Shown piece after piece: positions 37,895 to 48,700 of a stretch of DNA of 64,000 bases. This stretch comes from Rhodococcus opacus B4 (lineage in GTDB: Bacteria; Actinomycetota; Actinomycetes; Mycobacteriales; Mycobacteriaceae): assembly GCF_000010805.1 (NCBI RefSeq), contig NC_012522.1, positions 868,001 to 932,000 of the forward strand. Reading direction: 5' to 3'. Below the pieces are notes generated by a model. It saw only the letters and a list, made by a program, of their open reading frames with translations, was not told where the DNA came from and did not search any database. The translations under genes and the position numbers were made by a program. How positions within the stretch are numbered: the first letter of the stretch is position 1; each line of letters begins with the position of its first letter.

Positions 37895-38956
37895 TCAGTT
37901 ACCTTCGACACCGCTCGCCTGCTTGTAGCCGCGGTCGGTGGTGAAGGGAGACGTCGACGTGGCGACAGGGGACTCGCCGATGGCCTGCAGAGCCTCCGCC
38001 GTGGTCAGATCGCGCCCGCCCTCGCTCGCCGGCTTGCGCAACTCGATGTACTGCGCGAACTTGTCCGGGCTCACGGCGCGAACCTCGAAGTTCATCATCG
38101 CGTGGAACGTGCCGCACATCTCGGCGCAGCGCCCGACGAAGGCACCTTCCTTCTCGATCTCGCTGATCTGGAAGACGTTGTCGGAGTGGTTCTCCTTGGG
38201 GTTCGGGTTCACGTCGCGCTTGAACAGGAACTCCGGAACCCAGAACGCGTGAATGACGTCGGCCGAGGCCAGTTCGAACTGGATCCGCTTGCCGGTCGGC
38301 AGGACGAGGATCGGGATCTCGTTGCTCGAACCGATCGTCTCGATCTTGTCGTAGTGCAGGTAGGACAGGTCCTGGGGGGTCTTGCCGTGAATCGGACCGG
38401 GCTGGGCGTGCTCACCCTCGGCCTCCGCCTCGGACGCCGGTGCCGACTCGACCGCGGCCTGCGCCTCCTGGTCGACGCCGTCGTACTTGCCGCCGCCCTC
38501 GCCGAGGTCGATGGAGCGGTAGCCGAACTTCCAGTTCCACTGGTACGCAGTGACATCCACCACCACGTTGGGGTTGTCCTCCTTCTCGAGGACATGGTTC
38601 TGCACGACCACCGTGAAGTAGAAGAGCACGGCGATGATGACGAACGGAACCGCGGTGTACGCCAGCTCGAGCGGCACGTTGTAGGCCGTCTGACGCGGGA
38701 ACTCCGGTGAGTCCTTCTTCTTGCGGTGGAAGATCACCGCCCAGAAGGTGAGTCCCCACACCAGCACACCCATGACGAGGGCGGCGATGACCGACCAGGT
38801 CCACAGTTCACGCATGCGGTGCGCCTGCGGGGTTACGCCCGAAGGCCACCCGAAACGAAGCACCTCGTTGTCGATTGAACAACCCGACAGCAGCAAGGCA
38901 GCAATGCCCAAAGATACTGCCAACCCTGCCCGCCGAAGGATCCGACCTTGCGCCAC
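37895..38956 (-). CDS. ctaC: Cytochrome c oxidase subunit II (CuA subunit)
   Basis: A 353-residue lipoprotein-type subunit II. Lipobox ALLLSGC in the signal, two transmembrane helices, then the cupredoxin domain with the aromatic [12 protein letters not shown], the CuA ligands [12 protein letters not shown] and the upstream His in [11 protein letters not shown]. An acidic Ala/Glu-rich insertion (about residues 165-195) is typical of actinobacteria and may contact QcrC. I placed the start at the second GTG (38956), 7 nt from AGGAAGG; GTG 38962 is an alternative. The long N-terminal extension to 39307 is not supported. Divergent from asnB. Confidence 0.93.
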   Translation of the reverse strand: MAQGRILRRAGLAVSLGIAALLLSGCSIDNEVLRFGWPSGVTPQAHRMRELWTWSVIAALVMGVLVWGLTFWAVIFHRKKKDSPEFPRQTAYNVPLELAYTAVPFVIIAVLFYFTVVVQNHVLEKEDNPNVVVDVTAYQWNWKFGYRSIDLGEGGGKYDGVDQEAQAAVESAPASEAEAEGEHAQPGPIHGKTPQDLSYLHYDKIETIGSSNEIPILVLPTGKRIQFELASADVIHAFWVPEFLFKRDVNPNPKENHSDNVFQISEIEKEGAFVGRCAEMCGTFHAMMNFEVRAVSPDKFAQYIELRKPASEGGRDLTTAEALQAIGESPVATSTSPFTTDRGYKQASGVEGN

Positions 38957-39157
38957 GTTCACGCCTTCCTGATCGCCGCAAATTCCACTAGGGCACACTC
39001 GATGAGAAGGCCCAATTACTACGCAGCGTAGACCAAAGGTGGCGGCTCTCCATCCTCGGGTGGGGCGTTGTGTCGCTGTCGTTGCCGCGGCGGTACCGGT
39101 GTTCGGGCCGCGGCGCTGTCGGTGACGGCCCGAACCGGACGCGTCGGCAATCTGCGG
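38957..39157. other. ctaC-asnB divergent intergenic region with hairpin
   Basis: About 200 nt without a gene. It holds GTTCGGGCC...GGCCCGAAC (about 39101-39136, 9-bp perfect core extended by CCGG/CCGG with one bulge), just ahead of the asnB -10; a regulatory or terminator role is possible. Confidence 0.4.
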
Positions 39158-39163
39158 CATACT
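39158..39163 (+). promoter_or_regulatory. Candidate -10 element for asnB
   Basis: CATACT about 70 nt before the asnB GTG, so this gene would have a normal leader. Confidence 0.45.
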
Positions 39164-39234
39164 TTCCGACAGAGATCCCTGACCCCTCCACCTCGTGGAG
39201 CCTTCCAAGATTCTGAATTGAGGTACCGGACGCT

Positions 39235-41160
39235 GTGTGCGGACTGCTCGGGCTACTGACCTCTGGAGAAACCAGCGACAACGCCGTCTCACAGGTCGAC
39301 CAGGCAATGCACTGCCTGCGGCACCGTGGGCCGGACGAGCACGGGACCTGGCACGACGACCACCTGGTCTTCGGGTTCAATCGGCTGTCGATCATCGACA
39401 TCGAACACTCCCACCAGCCGCTGCGGTGGGGGCCGTCGGAGAACCCGGAACGCTACGCGCTCACGTTCAACGGCGAGATCTACAACTACCTCGAGGTGCG
39501 GGCCGAACTCGCCGAGCAGTTCGGTGCGCAATTCGTCACCGAGGGCGACAGCGAGGCCATCGTCGCCGCGTTCCACTACTGGGGTGAGGACGCCGTCCGC
39601 CGCCTGCGCGGCATGTTCGCGTTCGCGATCTGGGACACCGAGACGCGGGAGTTGTTCATCGCCCGCGATCCGTTCGGCATCAAACCGCTGTTCCTGGCGA
39701 CGGGCGCCGGCGGCACCGCGTTCGGCAGCGAGAAGAAGAGCCTGCTGGAACTGGCGAGCCTGATCGGCATCGGCACGGAACTCGACCCTCGTGCAGTCGA
39801 GCACTACACCGTCCTCCAGTACGTGCCGGAGCCGGAATCTCTCCACAAGCAGATCCGCCGGCTCGAGTCCGGATGCTTCGCGCGGGTGCGCCCGGGCGAG
39901 GAACCCGTGATCACCCGCTATTTCGCACCCTCGTTCCCGGTGCGTCCGTTCGCCGCGGGCACCGAGCAGGCCCGGTACCGCGAGATCGCGGAGGCGCTCG
40001 AGGATTCGGTCGCCAAGCACATGCGCGCCGATGTGACGGTCGGCTCGTTCCTGTCCGGTGGCATCGACTCGACGGCCATCGCGGCGCTCGCGATGCGGCA
40101 CAACCCGAACCTGATCACATTCACCACGGGTTTCGAGCGCGAGGGCTACTCCGAGGTCGACGTCGCGGCCGAATCCGCCGAGGCGATCGGCGCAAAGCAC
40201 GTGGTGAAGGTGGTGAGCCCCGCCGAGTTCGCCGCCGCCATCCCCGAGATCGTGTGGTACCTCGACGACCCGGTCGCCGACCCCGCACTCGTTCCGCTGT
40301 GGTTCGTGGCGAAGGAGGCGCGCAAGCACGTCAAGGTCGTGCTGTCCGGTGAGGGCGCCGACGAACTGTTCGGCGGCTACACCATCTACCGCGAGCCGAT
40401 TTCGCTGAAGCCGTTCGAATACCTGCCCAAGGGCCTGCGGAGGGCCGCCGGGAAGCTGTCCGAACGCATCCCCGAGGGCACCCGCGGCAAGAGCCTGCTC
40501 AATCGCGGTTCACTGACCCTGGAAGAGCGGTACTACGGCAACGCGCGCAGCTTCAACGACGCGCAGTTGCGGGCCGTCCTGCGCGACTTCCGGCCCGAGT
40601 GGACGCACCGTGACGTCACGGACCCGATCTACGCCCAGTCGCAGGGCTGGGATCCGGTTGCCCGGATGCAGCACCTGGACCTGTTCACGTGGTTGCGCGG
40701 CGACATCCTGGTCAAGGCAGACAAGATGACGATGGCCAATTCGCTCGAGCTGCGGGTGCCGTTCCTCGATCCCGAGGTCTTCAAGGTGGCGTCGCAGGTT
40801 CCGCTGGACCAGAAGATCACGAAGAGCACCACCAAGTACGCGTTGCGTCAGGCGCTGGAGGGCATCGTCCCCGGGCACGTGCTGCATCGGGCGAAGCTGG
40901 GCTTCCCGGTGCCGTTGCGGCACTGGTTGCGCGGCACCGAACTGTTCGACTGGGCGCACGAACAGATCGCAGCCTCGGGCACCGATCATCTGCTCGACAA
41001 GGCCGCGATCTCGAAGATGCTGAACGACCACCGGGACGGCGTGTCCGACCACAGCCGTCGTCTGTGGACCGTGCTGATCTTCATGGTCTGGCACGGCATC
41101 TTCGTGGAGAACCGCATCGTTCCGGAGATCGCCGAGCCGGCGTACCCGGTCTCGCTGTAG
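39235..41160 (+). CDS. asnB: Glutamine-hydrolysing asparagine synthetase
   Basis: A 641-residue two-domain enzyme. The N-terminal glutaminase starts M-Cys2-GLLGLL (the nucleophile is Cys2 after Met removal) with [12 protein letters not shown] and FNGEIYNY; the synthetase domain has the pyrophosphate loop [16 protein letters not shown]. It makes asparagine from aspartate, and in mycobacteria/corynebacteria the homologue (LtsA/Rv2201) amidates cell-wall mDAP, so a role in peptidoglycan amidation is a realistic alternative to free asparagine synthesis. Start fixed by the catalytic Cys at position 2. Confidence 0.93.
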   Translation: MCGLLGLLTSGETSDNAVSQVDQAMHCLRHRGPDEHGTWHDDHLVFGFNRLSIIDIEHSHQPLRWGPSENPERYALTFNGEIYNYLEVRAELAEQFGAQFVTEGDSEAIVAAFHYWGEDAVRRLRGMFAFAIWDTETRELFIARDPFGIKPLFLATGAGGTAFGSEKKSLLELASLIGIGTELDPRAVEHYTVLQYVPEPESLHKQIRRLESGCFARVRPGEEPVITRYFAPSFPVRPFAAGTEQARYREIAEALEDSVAKHMRADVTVGSFLSGGIDSTAIAALAMRHNPNLITFTTGFEREGYSEVDVAAESAEAIGAKHVVKVVSPAEFAAAIPEIVWYLDDPVADPALVPLWFVAKEARKHVKVVLSGEGADELFGGYTIYREPISLKPFEYLPKGLRRAAGKLSERIPEGTRGKSLLNRGSLTLEERYYGNARSFNDAQLRAVLRDFRPEWTHRDVTDPIYAQSQGWDPVARMQHLDLFTWLRGDILVKADKMTMANSLELRVPFLDPEVFKVASQVPLDQKITKSTTKYALRQALEGIVPGHVLHRAKLGFPVPLRHWLRGTELFDWAHEQIAASGTDHLLDKAAISKMLNDHRDGVSDHSRRLWTVLIFMVWHGIFVENRIVPEIAEPAYPVSL

Positions 41161-41170
41161 GCGCTTCGCG

Positions 41171-41216
41171 CCCGTGCGTGGTTGACGAGTCCAGGGACTC
41201 CTCAACCACGCACGGG
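41171..41216. terminator. Long palindrome between asnB and adoK
   Basis: Arms CCCGTGCGTGGTTGA / complement, then a mismatched C and an inner GAGTCC/GGACTC stem with a 2-nt loop. It follows TAG and GCGCTTCGCG directly, as the element at 51451 does. Probable bidirectional terminator. Confidence 0.75.
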
Positions 41217-41229
41217 CGGCGGAGCCGCC

Positions 41230-42240
<1,011 letters not shown>

Positions 42241-42310
42241 TCACCGTACCCCGGCGTACCACCATGTTCGGTCGGCAGCACGAGGACCCGGGACGGCGAG
42301 ATCGGGCACG

Positions 42311-42353
42311 AAAAAAGTCTGACGCGGCAGCCGGTCGGCGCCGCGTCAGACTT
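42311..42353 (-). terminator. Rho-independent terminator of the A-type Fe-S gene
   Basis: Minus strand: 14-bp stem (AAGTCTGACGCGGC and complement), 11-nt loop, followed by a run of six T. The clearest U-tract terminator in the window. Confidence 0.85.
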
Positions 42354-42382
42354 GTCGATTCAGTTGTACTTCGACCCGGGAC

Positions 42383-42733
42383 TCAGTTGAAGGAGTCGCC
42401 GCAGGCGCACGAACCGGTCGCGTTGGGGTTGTCGATGGTGAAACCCTGCTTCTCGATGGTGTCGACGAAGTCGATCGAGGCACCCTCGACGTACGGCGCG
42501 CTCATCCGGTCCACTGCGAGGGCGACGCCACCGAAGTCCACGATCAGGTCGCCGTCCAGGTTGCGGTCGTCGAAGAACAGCTGGTACCGCAGCCCTGCGC
42601 AGCCGCCGGGTTGCACGGCGATACGCAGTGCGAGGTCGTCACGACCTTCCTGATCGAGCAGCGCCTTCGCCTTGGCGGACGCGGCTTCGGTCATCTTGAC
42701 GCCGTGGACGGCGGTCTCGTTCTGCACAGTCAT
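42383..42733 (-). CDS. A-type iron-sulfur cluster carrier (ErpA/IscA-like, Rv2204c)
   Basis: A 116-residue HesB/IscA-fold protein. The three cluster-binding cysteines are in QPGGCAGLRYQLFF and GSCACGDSF. It carries and delivers 2Fe-2S or 4Fe-4S clusters to targets; LipA and others in this window are candidate clients. The ATG at 42733 has GGGAGA upstream; the 14-residue extension to 42775 lacks homology. It ends before a strong U-tract terminator. Confidence 0.92.
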   Translation of the reverse strand: MTVQNETAVHGVKMTEAASAKAKALLDQEGRDDLALRIAVQPGGCAGLRYQLFFDDRNLDGDLIVDFGGVALAVDRMSAPYVEGASIDFVDTIEKQGFTIDNPNATGSCACGDSFN

Positions 42734-42871
42734 GGGCTCTCCCTGTAGTTCGTAACAAACCCGTGAACGCTTCAACGGTACTCCGCGCCCGACTTATTCC
42801 CGGGTTCCATTCCCTGCGGCAGCGTCCGCAGATCGATCCACGTCCATGGTATCCGACGTCGGGGTTTCGGG

Positions 42872-43948
42872 TTACTGCCGTGCTGCCGCGCCGTCCCATC
42901 CGCGGGCCGCGGCGGCGGCGAGGTCTCTCAGCTGCGCGTATGCGTCCGACATCGCGAGTTCGACCGATCCGGCGTGGTCCACCAGGGACAGCGCGGCGTC
43001 GATGCCCGCACGGTCCAGATCGGCCGCGTCGAGGAGCACCTGTCCGGCGAGGACGAGGGTCGCGATGGCCCGCCTGCGGGCCGCGGCGGCGAGCGCGATC
43101 ACGAGTTTCCCGCGCAACGACTGCTGGTCGAGGCGGCCTTCCCCGGTGATCACGAGCTGCGCGGAGGCGAGTTGCCGGTCCTGCCGGGTGCGCTGGGCGA
43201 CCACGTGGGCACCGGATTCGCGGGTACCGCCGAGCGCGAGCAGCGCGGCGCCGATGCCACCTGCGGCGCCGGCGCCGGCCTCCGCCGCGACGTCCCGGGC
43301 GGTCACCCGGTGCAGTTGCCCGGCCCACGCGGAGTTCCGGTCCTCGAGGAAGGCGACGGTGCCGGCGTCGGCACCCTTCTGGGGTCCGAACACGTGGGCA
43401 GCGCCGTGCTCGCCGAGCAACGGGTGTTCGACGTCGGTCGCGGCCACCAGTTCCACCGCGCGCAGCCGGGCGACCGCGGCGTCGGCGCTGCCGAATCCCT
43501 GCGCGAGGGATTCGACGAGGCCGCGGCCGCCGTCGGTGCAGCTGCTGCCGCCGAGACCGACGACGATTCTGTGGGCTCCTGCGTCGAGGGCCGCCATCAT
43601 GAGCTGCCCGACGCCTCGGCTGTGCGCGTCGCGGGCGGTGCGGGGCGTCGGCGGCCCACCGAGCAGTCCGAGTCCGCAGGCCTGGGCGGATTCGAGGTAG
43701 GCGTCGGTGCCGTCGAGGAGCCAGCGAGCGGAGACGTCGACCCCGAGGGGCCCTTCGACCACGGTGGTCCGGATCGTGCCGCCCGCAGCCGCGACCACGT
43801 CCACGAAGCCGGGGCCGCCGTCGGACTGCGGGGCCTCGACCAGATGGTCGTCGGGGCGCACCGCCGACCATCCCGCCGCGATGGCGGCGGCCGCTTCGAC
43901 CGCGGTCAGCGTTTCACCGAACGAGTCCGGTGCGATCAACACTCGCAT
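42872..43948 (-). CDS. Glycerate kinase (GarK/GlxK family, Rv2205c-like)
   Basis: A 358-residue class I glycerate kinase. It begins [25 protein letters not shown], the phosphate-binding motif typical of the family, with [32 protein letters not shown] and [16 protein letters not shown] following. It converts D-glycerate to 2- or 3-phosphoglycerate. The ATG at 43948 lies 6 nt from TACACT. The long upstream extension on this strand is antisense to the DUF3043 gene and is rejected. Confidence 0.9.
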   Translation of the reverse strand: MRVLIAPDSFGETLTAVEAAAAIAAGWSAVRPDDHLVEAPQSDGGPGFVDVVAAAGGTIRTTVVEGPLGVDVSARWLLDGTDAYLESAQACGLGLLGGPPTPRTARDAHSRGVGQLMMAALDAGAHRIVVGLGGSSCTDGGRGLVESLAQGFGSADAAVARLRAVELVAATDVEHPLLGEHGAAHVFGPQKGADAGTVAFLEDRNSAWAGQLHRVTARDVAAEAGAGAAGGIGAALLALGGTRESGAHVVAQRTRQDRQLASAQLVITGEGRLDQQSLRGKLVIALAAAARRRAIATLVLAGQVLLDAADLDRAGIDAALSLVDHAGSVELAMSDAYAQLRDLAAAAARGWDGAAARQ

Positions 43949-43954
43949 CGGCGA

Positions 43955-43960
43955 AGTGTA
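43955..43960 (-). promoter_or_regulatory. -10 element for glycerate kinase gene (leaderless)
   Basis: TACACT on the minus strand, 6 nt before the ATG at 43948. Confidence 0.5.
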
Positions 43961-44024
43961 TGGCGACGGCCGCGACCCGGCATTTCGATGTGAGGGCGGT
44001 TTTCCACTCGGTGGCGTCTTCCCA

Positions 44025-44030
44025 TAGTCT
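44025..44030 (+). promoter_or_regulatory. -10 element for DUF3043 gene (leaderless)
   Basis: TAGTCT, 6 nt before the GTG at 44037. Confidence 0.55.
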
Positions 44031-44036
44031 GGAAGA

Positions 44037-44693
44037 GTGAAATTGCTACGCCGCGGTGATTCGGACAATTCTGACAAGCGGGACGTCGAGGTCGCCGAGT
44101 CGTCCACGGCCCCGGAGGCGGAGTCCGCCGAGCAGACGGGCAAGGGCCGCCCGACCCCCAAGCGACGCGACGCCGAGTCGAAGCGTCGCGGACCGGTGGC
44201 GCCCGCGCCCCTGACGGCAAAAGAGGCCCGGGCCCGCAAGAAGGCCACCCGGGGCAGCAAGGAAGAGCGCAAGGTTGCCGCGGCGGAGCGACGCGCCACC
44301 GCCGCCGAGCGACGCGCCCGCATGCTCGCCGGCGAGGACAAGTACCTGCTCCCCCGCGACAAGGGCCCCGTCCGCGCGTACGTCCGGGACATCGTCGACG
44401 CCCGGCGCAACCTGGTCGGCCTGTTCATGCCGCTGGCACTGGTTCTCATCATGGCGATGTTCGTCAGCCCGGCCCTGCAGGCCATCGTGACACTCGCCAT
44501 GCTCATCATGATGATGTTCATGGCCATCGAGGGCGTCTGGCTCGGCCGCAAGATCAACAATCAGGTGCGGGAACGCTTCCCGGACACCCCCGACGGCGGT
44601 TTCAAGCTCGGCTGGTACGCGTTCGTGCGGGCGTCGCAGATCCGCAAGCTGCGGGCCCCCAAGCCGCGGGTGCGGCCCGGCGACGCCATCTGA
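44037..44693 (+). CDS. DUF3043 membrane protein (Rv2206-like)
   Basis: A 218-residue protein: a highly charged N-terminal half (acidic, then KRR-rich, likely helical [19 protein letters not shown]), the conserved [24 protein letters not shown] motif, two adjacent transmembrane helices (about 130-170, [15 protein letters not shown] and [13 protein letters not shown]) and a C-terminal basic tail. Family of unknown function found across actinobacteria. Divergent from glycerate kinase, and both appear leaderless. Confidence 0.82.
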   Translation: MKLLRRGDSDNSDKRDVEVAESSTAPEAESAEQTGKGRPTPKRRDAESKRRGPVAPAPLTAKEARARKKATRGSKEERKVAAAERRATAAERRARMLAGEDKYLLPRDKGPVRAYVRDIVDARRNLVGLFMPLALVLIMAMFVSPALQAIVTLAMLIMMMFMAIEGVWLGRKINNQVRERFPDTPDGGFKLGWYAFVRASQIRKLRAPKPRVRPGDAI

Positions 44694-44696
44694 CGG

Positions 44697-44912
44697 TCAG
44701 TTGTGGGGCGCGCGGTGCGTCTCGGCGAGCAGCCGCCCGAGTTCGGCGTCACGGTCGCGTGACAGGTCCGCCAGGGGATCGGCGGGCCGGAAGAAGTTGT
44801 CGCGGTAGCCGTTCCGCAGTCGCGGGTGGAGTGGACCCAGGTGCCGACCGGCGTATGTCACGGCCGCTTGCAGCACGAGGAGAAGTGCAACGAGGACGAG
44901 GAATTCGGTCAT
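44697..44912 (-). CDS. Small single-pass membrane protein
   Basis: A 71-residue protein: an N-terminal transmembrane helix (FLVLVALLLVLQAAVTYAG), then a hydrophilic tail with RLRNGYRDNFFRPADPLADLSRDRDAELGRLLAETHR. Codon use is like that of the neighbours and the tail looks conserved in style, but I do not know the family. It is convergent with DUF3043 (3-nt gap) and divergent from cobU across the nested palindrome at 44941. Confidence 0.6.
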   Translation of the reverse strand: MTEFLVLVALLLVLQAAVTYAGRHLGPLHPRLRNGYRDNFFRPADPLADLSRDRDAELGRLLAETHRAPHN

Positions 44913-44940
44913 GGCTGAAATTTTCCGCCCATTCACTTCC

Positions 44941-44992
44941 CGCCAACAGTGGCGGAATTGACGTTCTTCGTCAAAATACCGCCACGTTGGCG
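44941..44992. promoter_or_regulatory. Nested palindrome upstream of cobU
   Basis: Outer arms CGCCAAC-A-GTGGCGG and CCGCCAC-GTTGGCG (14 bp with one bulged base) enclose an inner TTGACG/CGTCAA pair with a 5-nt loop. It fills most of the 100-nt gap between divergent starts, so it is more likely an operator or attenuator than a terminator. Confidence 0.5.
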
Positions 44993-44998
44993 ACTTGG

Positions 44999-45004
44999 TA
45001 GCGT
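44999..45004 (+). promoter_or_regulatory. Candidate -10 element for cobU
   Basis: TAGCGT, 8 nt before the GTG at 45013; slightly farther than in the other leaderless genes. Confidence 0.4.
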
Positions 45005-45012
45005 TCCCCTCC

Positions 45013-45657
45013 GTGCCCACCGCCGATTCCCCGGACCTCCCGGGTAGCCCGAACCAGCCCACGCGAACGCTGGTCCTCGGTGGTGCACGGTCCGGTAAAT
45101 CCGCGCACGCCGAGGAACTGACCCAGTCGCTGGCCGGGGCAGGCCGGGTACGGTACGTCGCCACCAGTCAGCGCGACCCCGACGACCACGACTGGGAGCA
45201 CCGCGTCGCCGAGCACCGCGATCGGCGCCCGGACAGCTGGGTCACCGTGGAAACCGCGCACCGCCGCGACCTCGCCGATCGCCTGCGGTCCGCCACCGAC
45301 GCGGCGGCCACCCTCGTCGACGATCTCGGCACCTGGCTCACCGTCGAACTCGACGGCGCCGCGGCCTGGGATTCGCCGCGGGGCACCATCGGTCCCCGCA
45401 CGGACGACCTCGTCGGAGCCGTCCGCGACTACCGCGGGGCACTCGTGCTGGTGACTCCCGAGGTGGGCCTCGGCGTCATCCCCGAGACCCGGTCGGGTCG
45501 TCTGTTCCGCGACGAGATCGGCACCCTCAACGCGCGACTCGCGCAGGTCTGCGATCGCGTGGTCCTCGTCGTGGCCGGCCTGACCATGACCCTGAAAGAC
45601 GATCCCGCACGTCCGTCGTGCGGGGCCGATTCCACTCGAGCGAGAGGCCAAGCGTGA
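45013..45657 (+). CDS. cobU: Adenosylcobinamide kinase/guanylyltransferase CobU
   Basis: A 214-residue P-loop enzyme that phosphorylates adenosylcobinamide and then attaches GMP in the late cobalamin pathway. Walker A is [17 protein letters not shown]; further family motifs are [25 protein letters not shown] (the guanylylated His is in this kind of segment), VDDLGTWL and [30 protein letters not shown] 45013 is preferred to TTG 44995. The stop overlaps the cobT GTG, so cobU-cobT-cobS form an operon. No cobalamin riboswitch precedes it. Confidence 0.9.
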   Translation: MPTADSPDLPGSPNQPTRTLVLGGARSGKSAHAEELTQSLAGAGRVRYVATSQRDPDDHDWEHRVAEHRDRRPDSWVTVETAHRRDLADRLRSATDAAATLVDDLGTWLTVELDGAAAWDSPRGTIGPRTDDLVGAVRDYRGALVLVTPEVGLGVIPETRSGRLFRDEIGTLNARLAQVCDRVVLVVAGLTMTLKDDPARPSCGADSTRARGQA

Positions 45658-46772
45658 CCAGCGAGTCCGTGAGCACCGACCCCGGTCGGTTCGAACCCGT
45701 CACCCCACCCGACGAAGGGGTGCGCGCGCAGGCCGAGGCCCGGCAGCTTCAGCTCACCAAACCGGCAGGATCGCTCGGGCGCCTGGAGACGCTCGCCTGC
45801 TGGGCCGCAGCCTGCCAGGGCGTCTGCCCGCCGGCCCCGTTCGCGCGGGCACGCGTGGTGGTGTTCGCCGGCGACCACGGAGTCGCGCGCACCGGTGTCT
45901 CGGCGTATCCGCCCGAGGTGACGGCCCAGATGGTCGCCAACTTCGTCGGCGGTGGGGCGGCCGTCAACGCTCTCGCGAACCGGGCGGGCGCGAGCGTGCG
46001 CGTCGTCGACCTGTCGGTGGACGGCGATACGGATCCGACGGTGTCCGCGTTCAAGATTCGGCGCTCTTCGGGGGCGATCGACCGCGAGGACGCGCTCACG
46101 CACGATGAGACCCTGCAGGCCATCGAAGCCGGGCGATCGATCGCCGACTCCGAAATCGATTCCGGCGCAGACCTGTTGATCGCCGGTGACATGGGAATCG
46201 GCAACACCACACCGGCCACCGTTCTCATCGCGGCGCTGACGGACACCGAACCGGTTGCGGCAGTGGGCCGGGGCACCGGCGTCGACGACGCCGGCTGGAT
46301 CCGGAAGACGGCGGCGATCCGCGACGCGATGCGCCGCGCCCGGCCGGTGGTCCGGGACACGGTGGCACTCCTGCGCACGGTGTCGGGCGCCGACCTCGCC
46401 GCGATGGCCGGGTTCCTCGCGCAGGCCTCCGCCCGCAAGACCCCGGTGATCCTCGACGGCGTCGTCGTGACCGCGGCCGCGATGGTTGCGGAGGAATTGG
46501 CGCCCGGCGCCCGCGCGTGGTGGCTGGCCGGCCACCGTTCCACCGAACCGGCGCACACGATCGCGCTGAAGCATTTGCACCTCGACCCCCTCCTCGAACT
46601 CGACATGCGCCTGGGCGAGGGGTCCGGCGCCGTCACCGCGCTGCCGATCCTGCAGGGCGCCGTCGCGACGCTCGCGGAGATGGCGACGTTCGCGGAGGCC
46701 GGGGTCAGCACCCGCGACGCCGAAGTCGGCGACGACAGCGGGACCGACTCCGCCGCCGATACCGCGGGCTGA
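45654..46772 (+). CDS. cobT: Nicotinate-nucleotide--dimethylbenzimidazole phosphoribosyltransferase CobT
   Basis: A 372-residue enzyme that makes alpha-ribazole-5'-phosphate for the cobalamin lower ligand. Motifs are [47 protein letters not shown] and a C-terminal [16 protein letters not shown] containing the catalytic Glu. The GTG overlaps the cobU stop (GTGA). It corresponds to Rv2207; in M. tuberculosis cobU is elsewhere, so this operon is more complete. Confidence 0.93.
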   Translation: MTSESVSTDPGRFEPVTPPDEGVRAQAEARQLQLTKPAGSLGRLETLACWAAACQGVCPPAPFARARVVVFAGDHGVARTGVSAYPPEVTAQMVANFVGGGAAVNALANRAGASVRVVDLSVDGDTDPTVSAFKIRRSSGAIDREDALTHDETLQAIEAGRSIADSEIDSGADLLIAGDMGIGNTTPATVLIAALTDTEPVAAVGRGTGVDDAGWIRKTAAIRDAMRRARPVVRDTVALLRTVSGADLAAMAGFLAQASARKTPVILDGVVVTAAAMVAEELAPGARAWWLAGHRSTEPAHTIALKHLHLDPLLELDMRLGEGSGAVTALPILQGAVATLAEMATFAEAGVSTRDAEVGDDSGTDSAADTAG

Positions 46773-46774
46773 CC

Positions 46775-47515
46775 GTGACGGGCGTGCTGCTCGCCTTCTC
46801 CTGGCTGACGGTTCTCCCCCTGCGCGGACCGGATTCCGTCGACCGTGCGGCGGGCCGCCGCGCGATCCGGGCGGCGCCCGTGACCGGTATCGCGCTGGGT
46901 GCCCTGGCCGCGGGCCTTCTGTGGGGGCTCGTCTCCGCGGGTCTCGACCCCGCCCTCGCCGGCCTGGTCGCGGTCGGGGCGCATGCCCTCGCCACCCGCG
47001 GTATGCACGTCGACGGCCTGTCCGACACGGTCGACGGGCTCGGCTGTTACGGGCCGCCGGAGCGGGCGCGGGCGGTGATGCACAGCGGCGGCGCGGGCCC
47101 GTTCGGGGTGTGCGCCCTCGTGATCTGCCTGGGCGCGCAGGGGCTGGCGTTCGGATCTCTCGCCGCCGCAGGACAGTTCGCGTGCGTGGCCGTCGCCATG
47201 GCAGCGGGGCGGGTCGCGGTCGTGTTCGCCTGCCGCCGCGGAATCCCGGCGTCCTCCACGGAAGGGTTCGGCGCGCTGGTCGCCGAAACCCAATCACCGT
47301 GGTCCGGACTCGCCTGGACCGTTCCGCTCCTCGCGGCAGCGGCATGGTGCACGTCGCCGTGGTGGCAGGGACCGGTCGTCGTGACCGCCGCACTGACGCT
47401 CACCGCACTGCTGGTCGCCCACTGCGTCCGGCGATTCGCCGGCATGAACGGTGACGTGCTCGGAGCCGCGCTCGAGATCACCGTCACCGTCTCGGCGATC
47501 GGTCTCGCTTTCTGA
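46775..47515 (+). CDS. cobS: Adenosylcobinamide-GDP ribazoletransferase (cobalamin synthase)
   Basis: A 246-residue polytopic membrane enzyme that joins adenosylcobinamide-GDP with alpha-ribazole. Motifs include FSWLTVLPLR near the N-terminus, RGMHVDGLSDTVDGLG (Asp-rich, metal-binding), ERARAVMHSGGAGPFG and a C-terminal RRFAGMNGDVLGAALEI. GTG 46775 lies 2 nt after cobT. It ends convergently with ilvE (18 nt apart). Confidence 0.93.
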   Translation: MTGVLLAFSWLTVLPLRGPDSVDRAAGRRAIRAAPVTGIALGALAAGLLWGLVSAGLDPALAGLVAVGAHALATRGMHVDGLSDTVDGLGCYGPPERARAVMHSGGAGPFGVCALVICLGAQGLAFGSLAAAGQFACVAVAMAAGRVAVVFACRRGIPASSTEGFGALVAETQSPWSGLAWTVPLLAAAAWCTSPWWQGPVVVTAALTLTALLVAHCVRRFAGMNGDVLGAALEITVTVSAIGLAF

Positions 47516-47533
47516 GCGACCGCCGTACCCGGC

Positions 47534-48637
47534 TCAGCGCAGTTTGGTCATCCAGCCGTGGGTGTCGGCGAACGTTCCCCGCTGAATTCCGGTCAACGTG
47601 TCGCGCAGCGCCATGGTGACCTCGCCGGGCTCGCCGTCGGCGATCGTGAATTCGCCTTCGGCGGACTTGACCCGGCCGACGGGCGTGATGACCGCCGCCG
47701 TACCGCACGCGAACACCTCGGTGATCTCGCCGGACTTCGTCTTGGTGCGCCATTCGTCGGTGCTGATCCGCCGCTCCTCCACCGCGAAACCGGCGTCGAT
47801 CGCGAGAGTCAGCAGCGAATTGCGGGTGATCCCCGGCAGCAGCGAACCGGACAGGGACGGCGTCACGAGGCGGGCGTCGGATCCGGAGCCGAACACGAAG
47901 AAGAGGTTCATGCCGCCCATCTCCTCGACGTACGACCGCTCGATCGCGTCGAGCCACACCACCTGGTCGCAACCCTCGTCGGCGGCCTGCGCCTGCGCGA
48001 GGAGCGAGGCCGCGTAGTTGCCGGCGAACTTGGCGGCACCGGTGCCGCCGGGTGCGGCCCGGACGTACTCCGTCGACAGCCACACGCTGACCGGCTTCAC
48101 TCCCCGCGGGAAGTACGCGCCCGCGGGCGAGGCGATCAGCAGGTAGCGGTACTCGTCCGCCGGGCGCACGCCGAGACCGGCCTCGGTGGAGAACATGAAC
48201 GGACGCAGGTACAGCGCGTCCTCACCGCCGGCCGCGGGCACCCACTCGTGATCCAGCTCGAGCAGTTCGGTGATCGACTTGACGAACAACTCCTCCGGCA
48301 GCTCCGGCATCGCGAGACGGCGAGCCGACGTCGCGAGGCGCTCGGCGTTCGCTTCGATCCGGAACGTCGAGATGCCGCCGTCGGGCTGCCGGTACGCCTT
48401 CAGGCCCTCGAAAATGGCCTGTCCGTAGTGCAGGACCATCGCGGCGGGGTCGAGCTGGAGCGGCCCGTACGGCTCCACCTTGGCGTCGTGCCAGCCGAGC
48501 TCCGTGGAGTAGGTGATCGACGCCATGTGGTCCGTGAAGTACCGGCCGAATCCGGGCGCCGCCAGTATCTCTCGCCGTGCCTCGTCGGAGGTGGGGGCGG
48601 GATGCGGGACGCGAACGAACTCGGTGACACCTGTCAT
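47534..48637 (-). CDS. ilvE: Branched-chain amino acid aminotransferase
   Basis: A 367-residue fold-type IV PLP enzyme. Characteristic motifs are [22 protein letters not shown], the PLP-Lys region [33 protein letters not shown], and [15 protein letters not shown]. It transfers the amino group in the last step of Val/Leu/Ile synthesis and the first step of their breakdown. Position matches Rv2210c. Leaderless start with TAAGAT 7 nt upstream. Confidence 0.95.
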   Translation of the reverse strand: MTGVTEFVRVPHPAPTSDEARREILAAPGFGRYFTDHMASITYSTELGWHDAKVEPYGPLQLDPAAMVLHYGQAIFEGLKAYRQPDGGISTFRIEANAERLATSARRLAMPELPEELFVKSITELLELDHEWVPAAGGEDALYLRPFMFSTEAGLGVRPADEYRYLLIASPAGAYFPRGVKPVSVWLSTEYVRAAPGGTGAAKFAGNYAASLLAQAQAADEGCDQVVWLDAIERSYVEEMGGMNLFFVFGSGSDARLVTPSLSGSLLPGITRNSLLTLAIDAGFAVEERRISTDEWRTKTKSGEITEVFACGTAAVITPVGRVKSAEGEFTIADGEPGEVTMALRDTLTGIQRGTFADTHGWMTKLR

Positions 48638-48644
48638 GCCCGTG

Positions 48645-48650
48645 ATCTTA
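48645..48650 (-). promoter_or_regulatory. -10 element for ilvE (leaderless)
   Basis: TAAGAT on the minus strand, 7 nt before the ATG at 48637. Confidence 0.6.
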
Positions 48651-48700
48651 TCGAACGCCTTCCGCCGCCCCGCCGCCGACAGGTCGTCCCCGGCAGGTGC

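Noticed and set aside
43949..44560. N-terminal extension of glycerate kinase to 44560
   Set aside because: It is antisense to the DUF3043 gene and adds no conserved sequence; the kinase fold begins at the ATG 43948.
44913..45012. Cobalamin riboswitch upstream of cobU
   Set aside because: The gap is too short and no B12-box-like sequence is present; only the nested palindrome was found.
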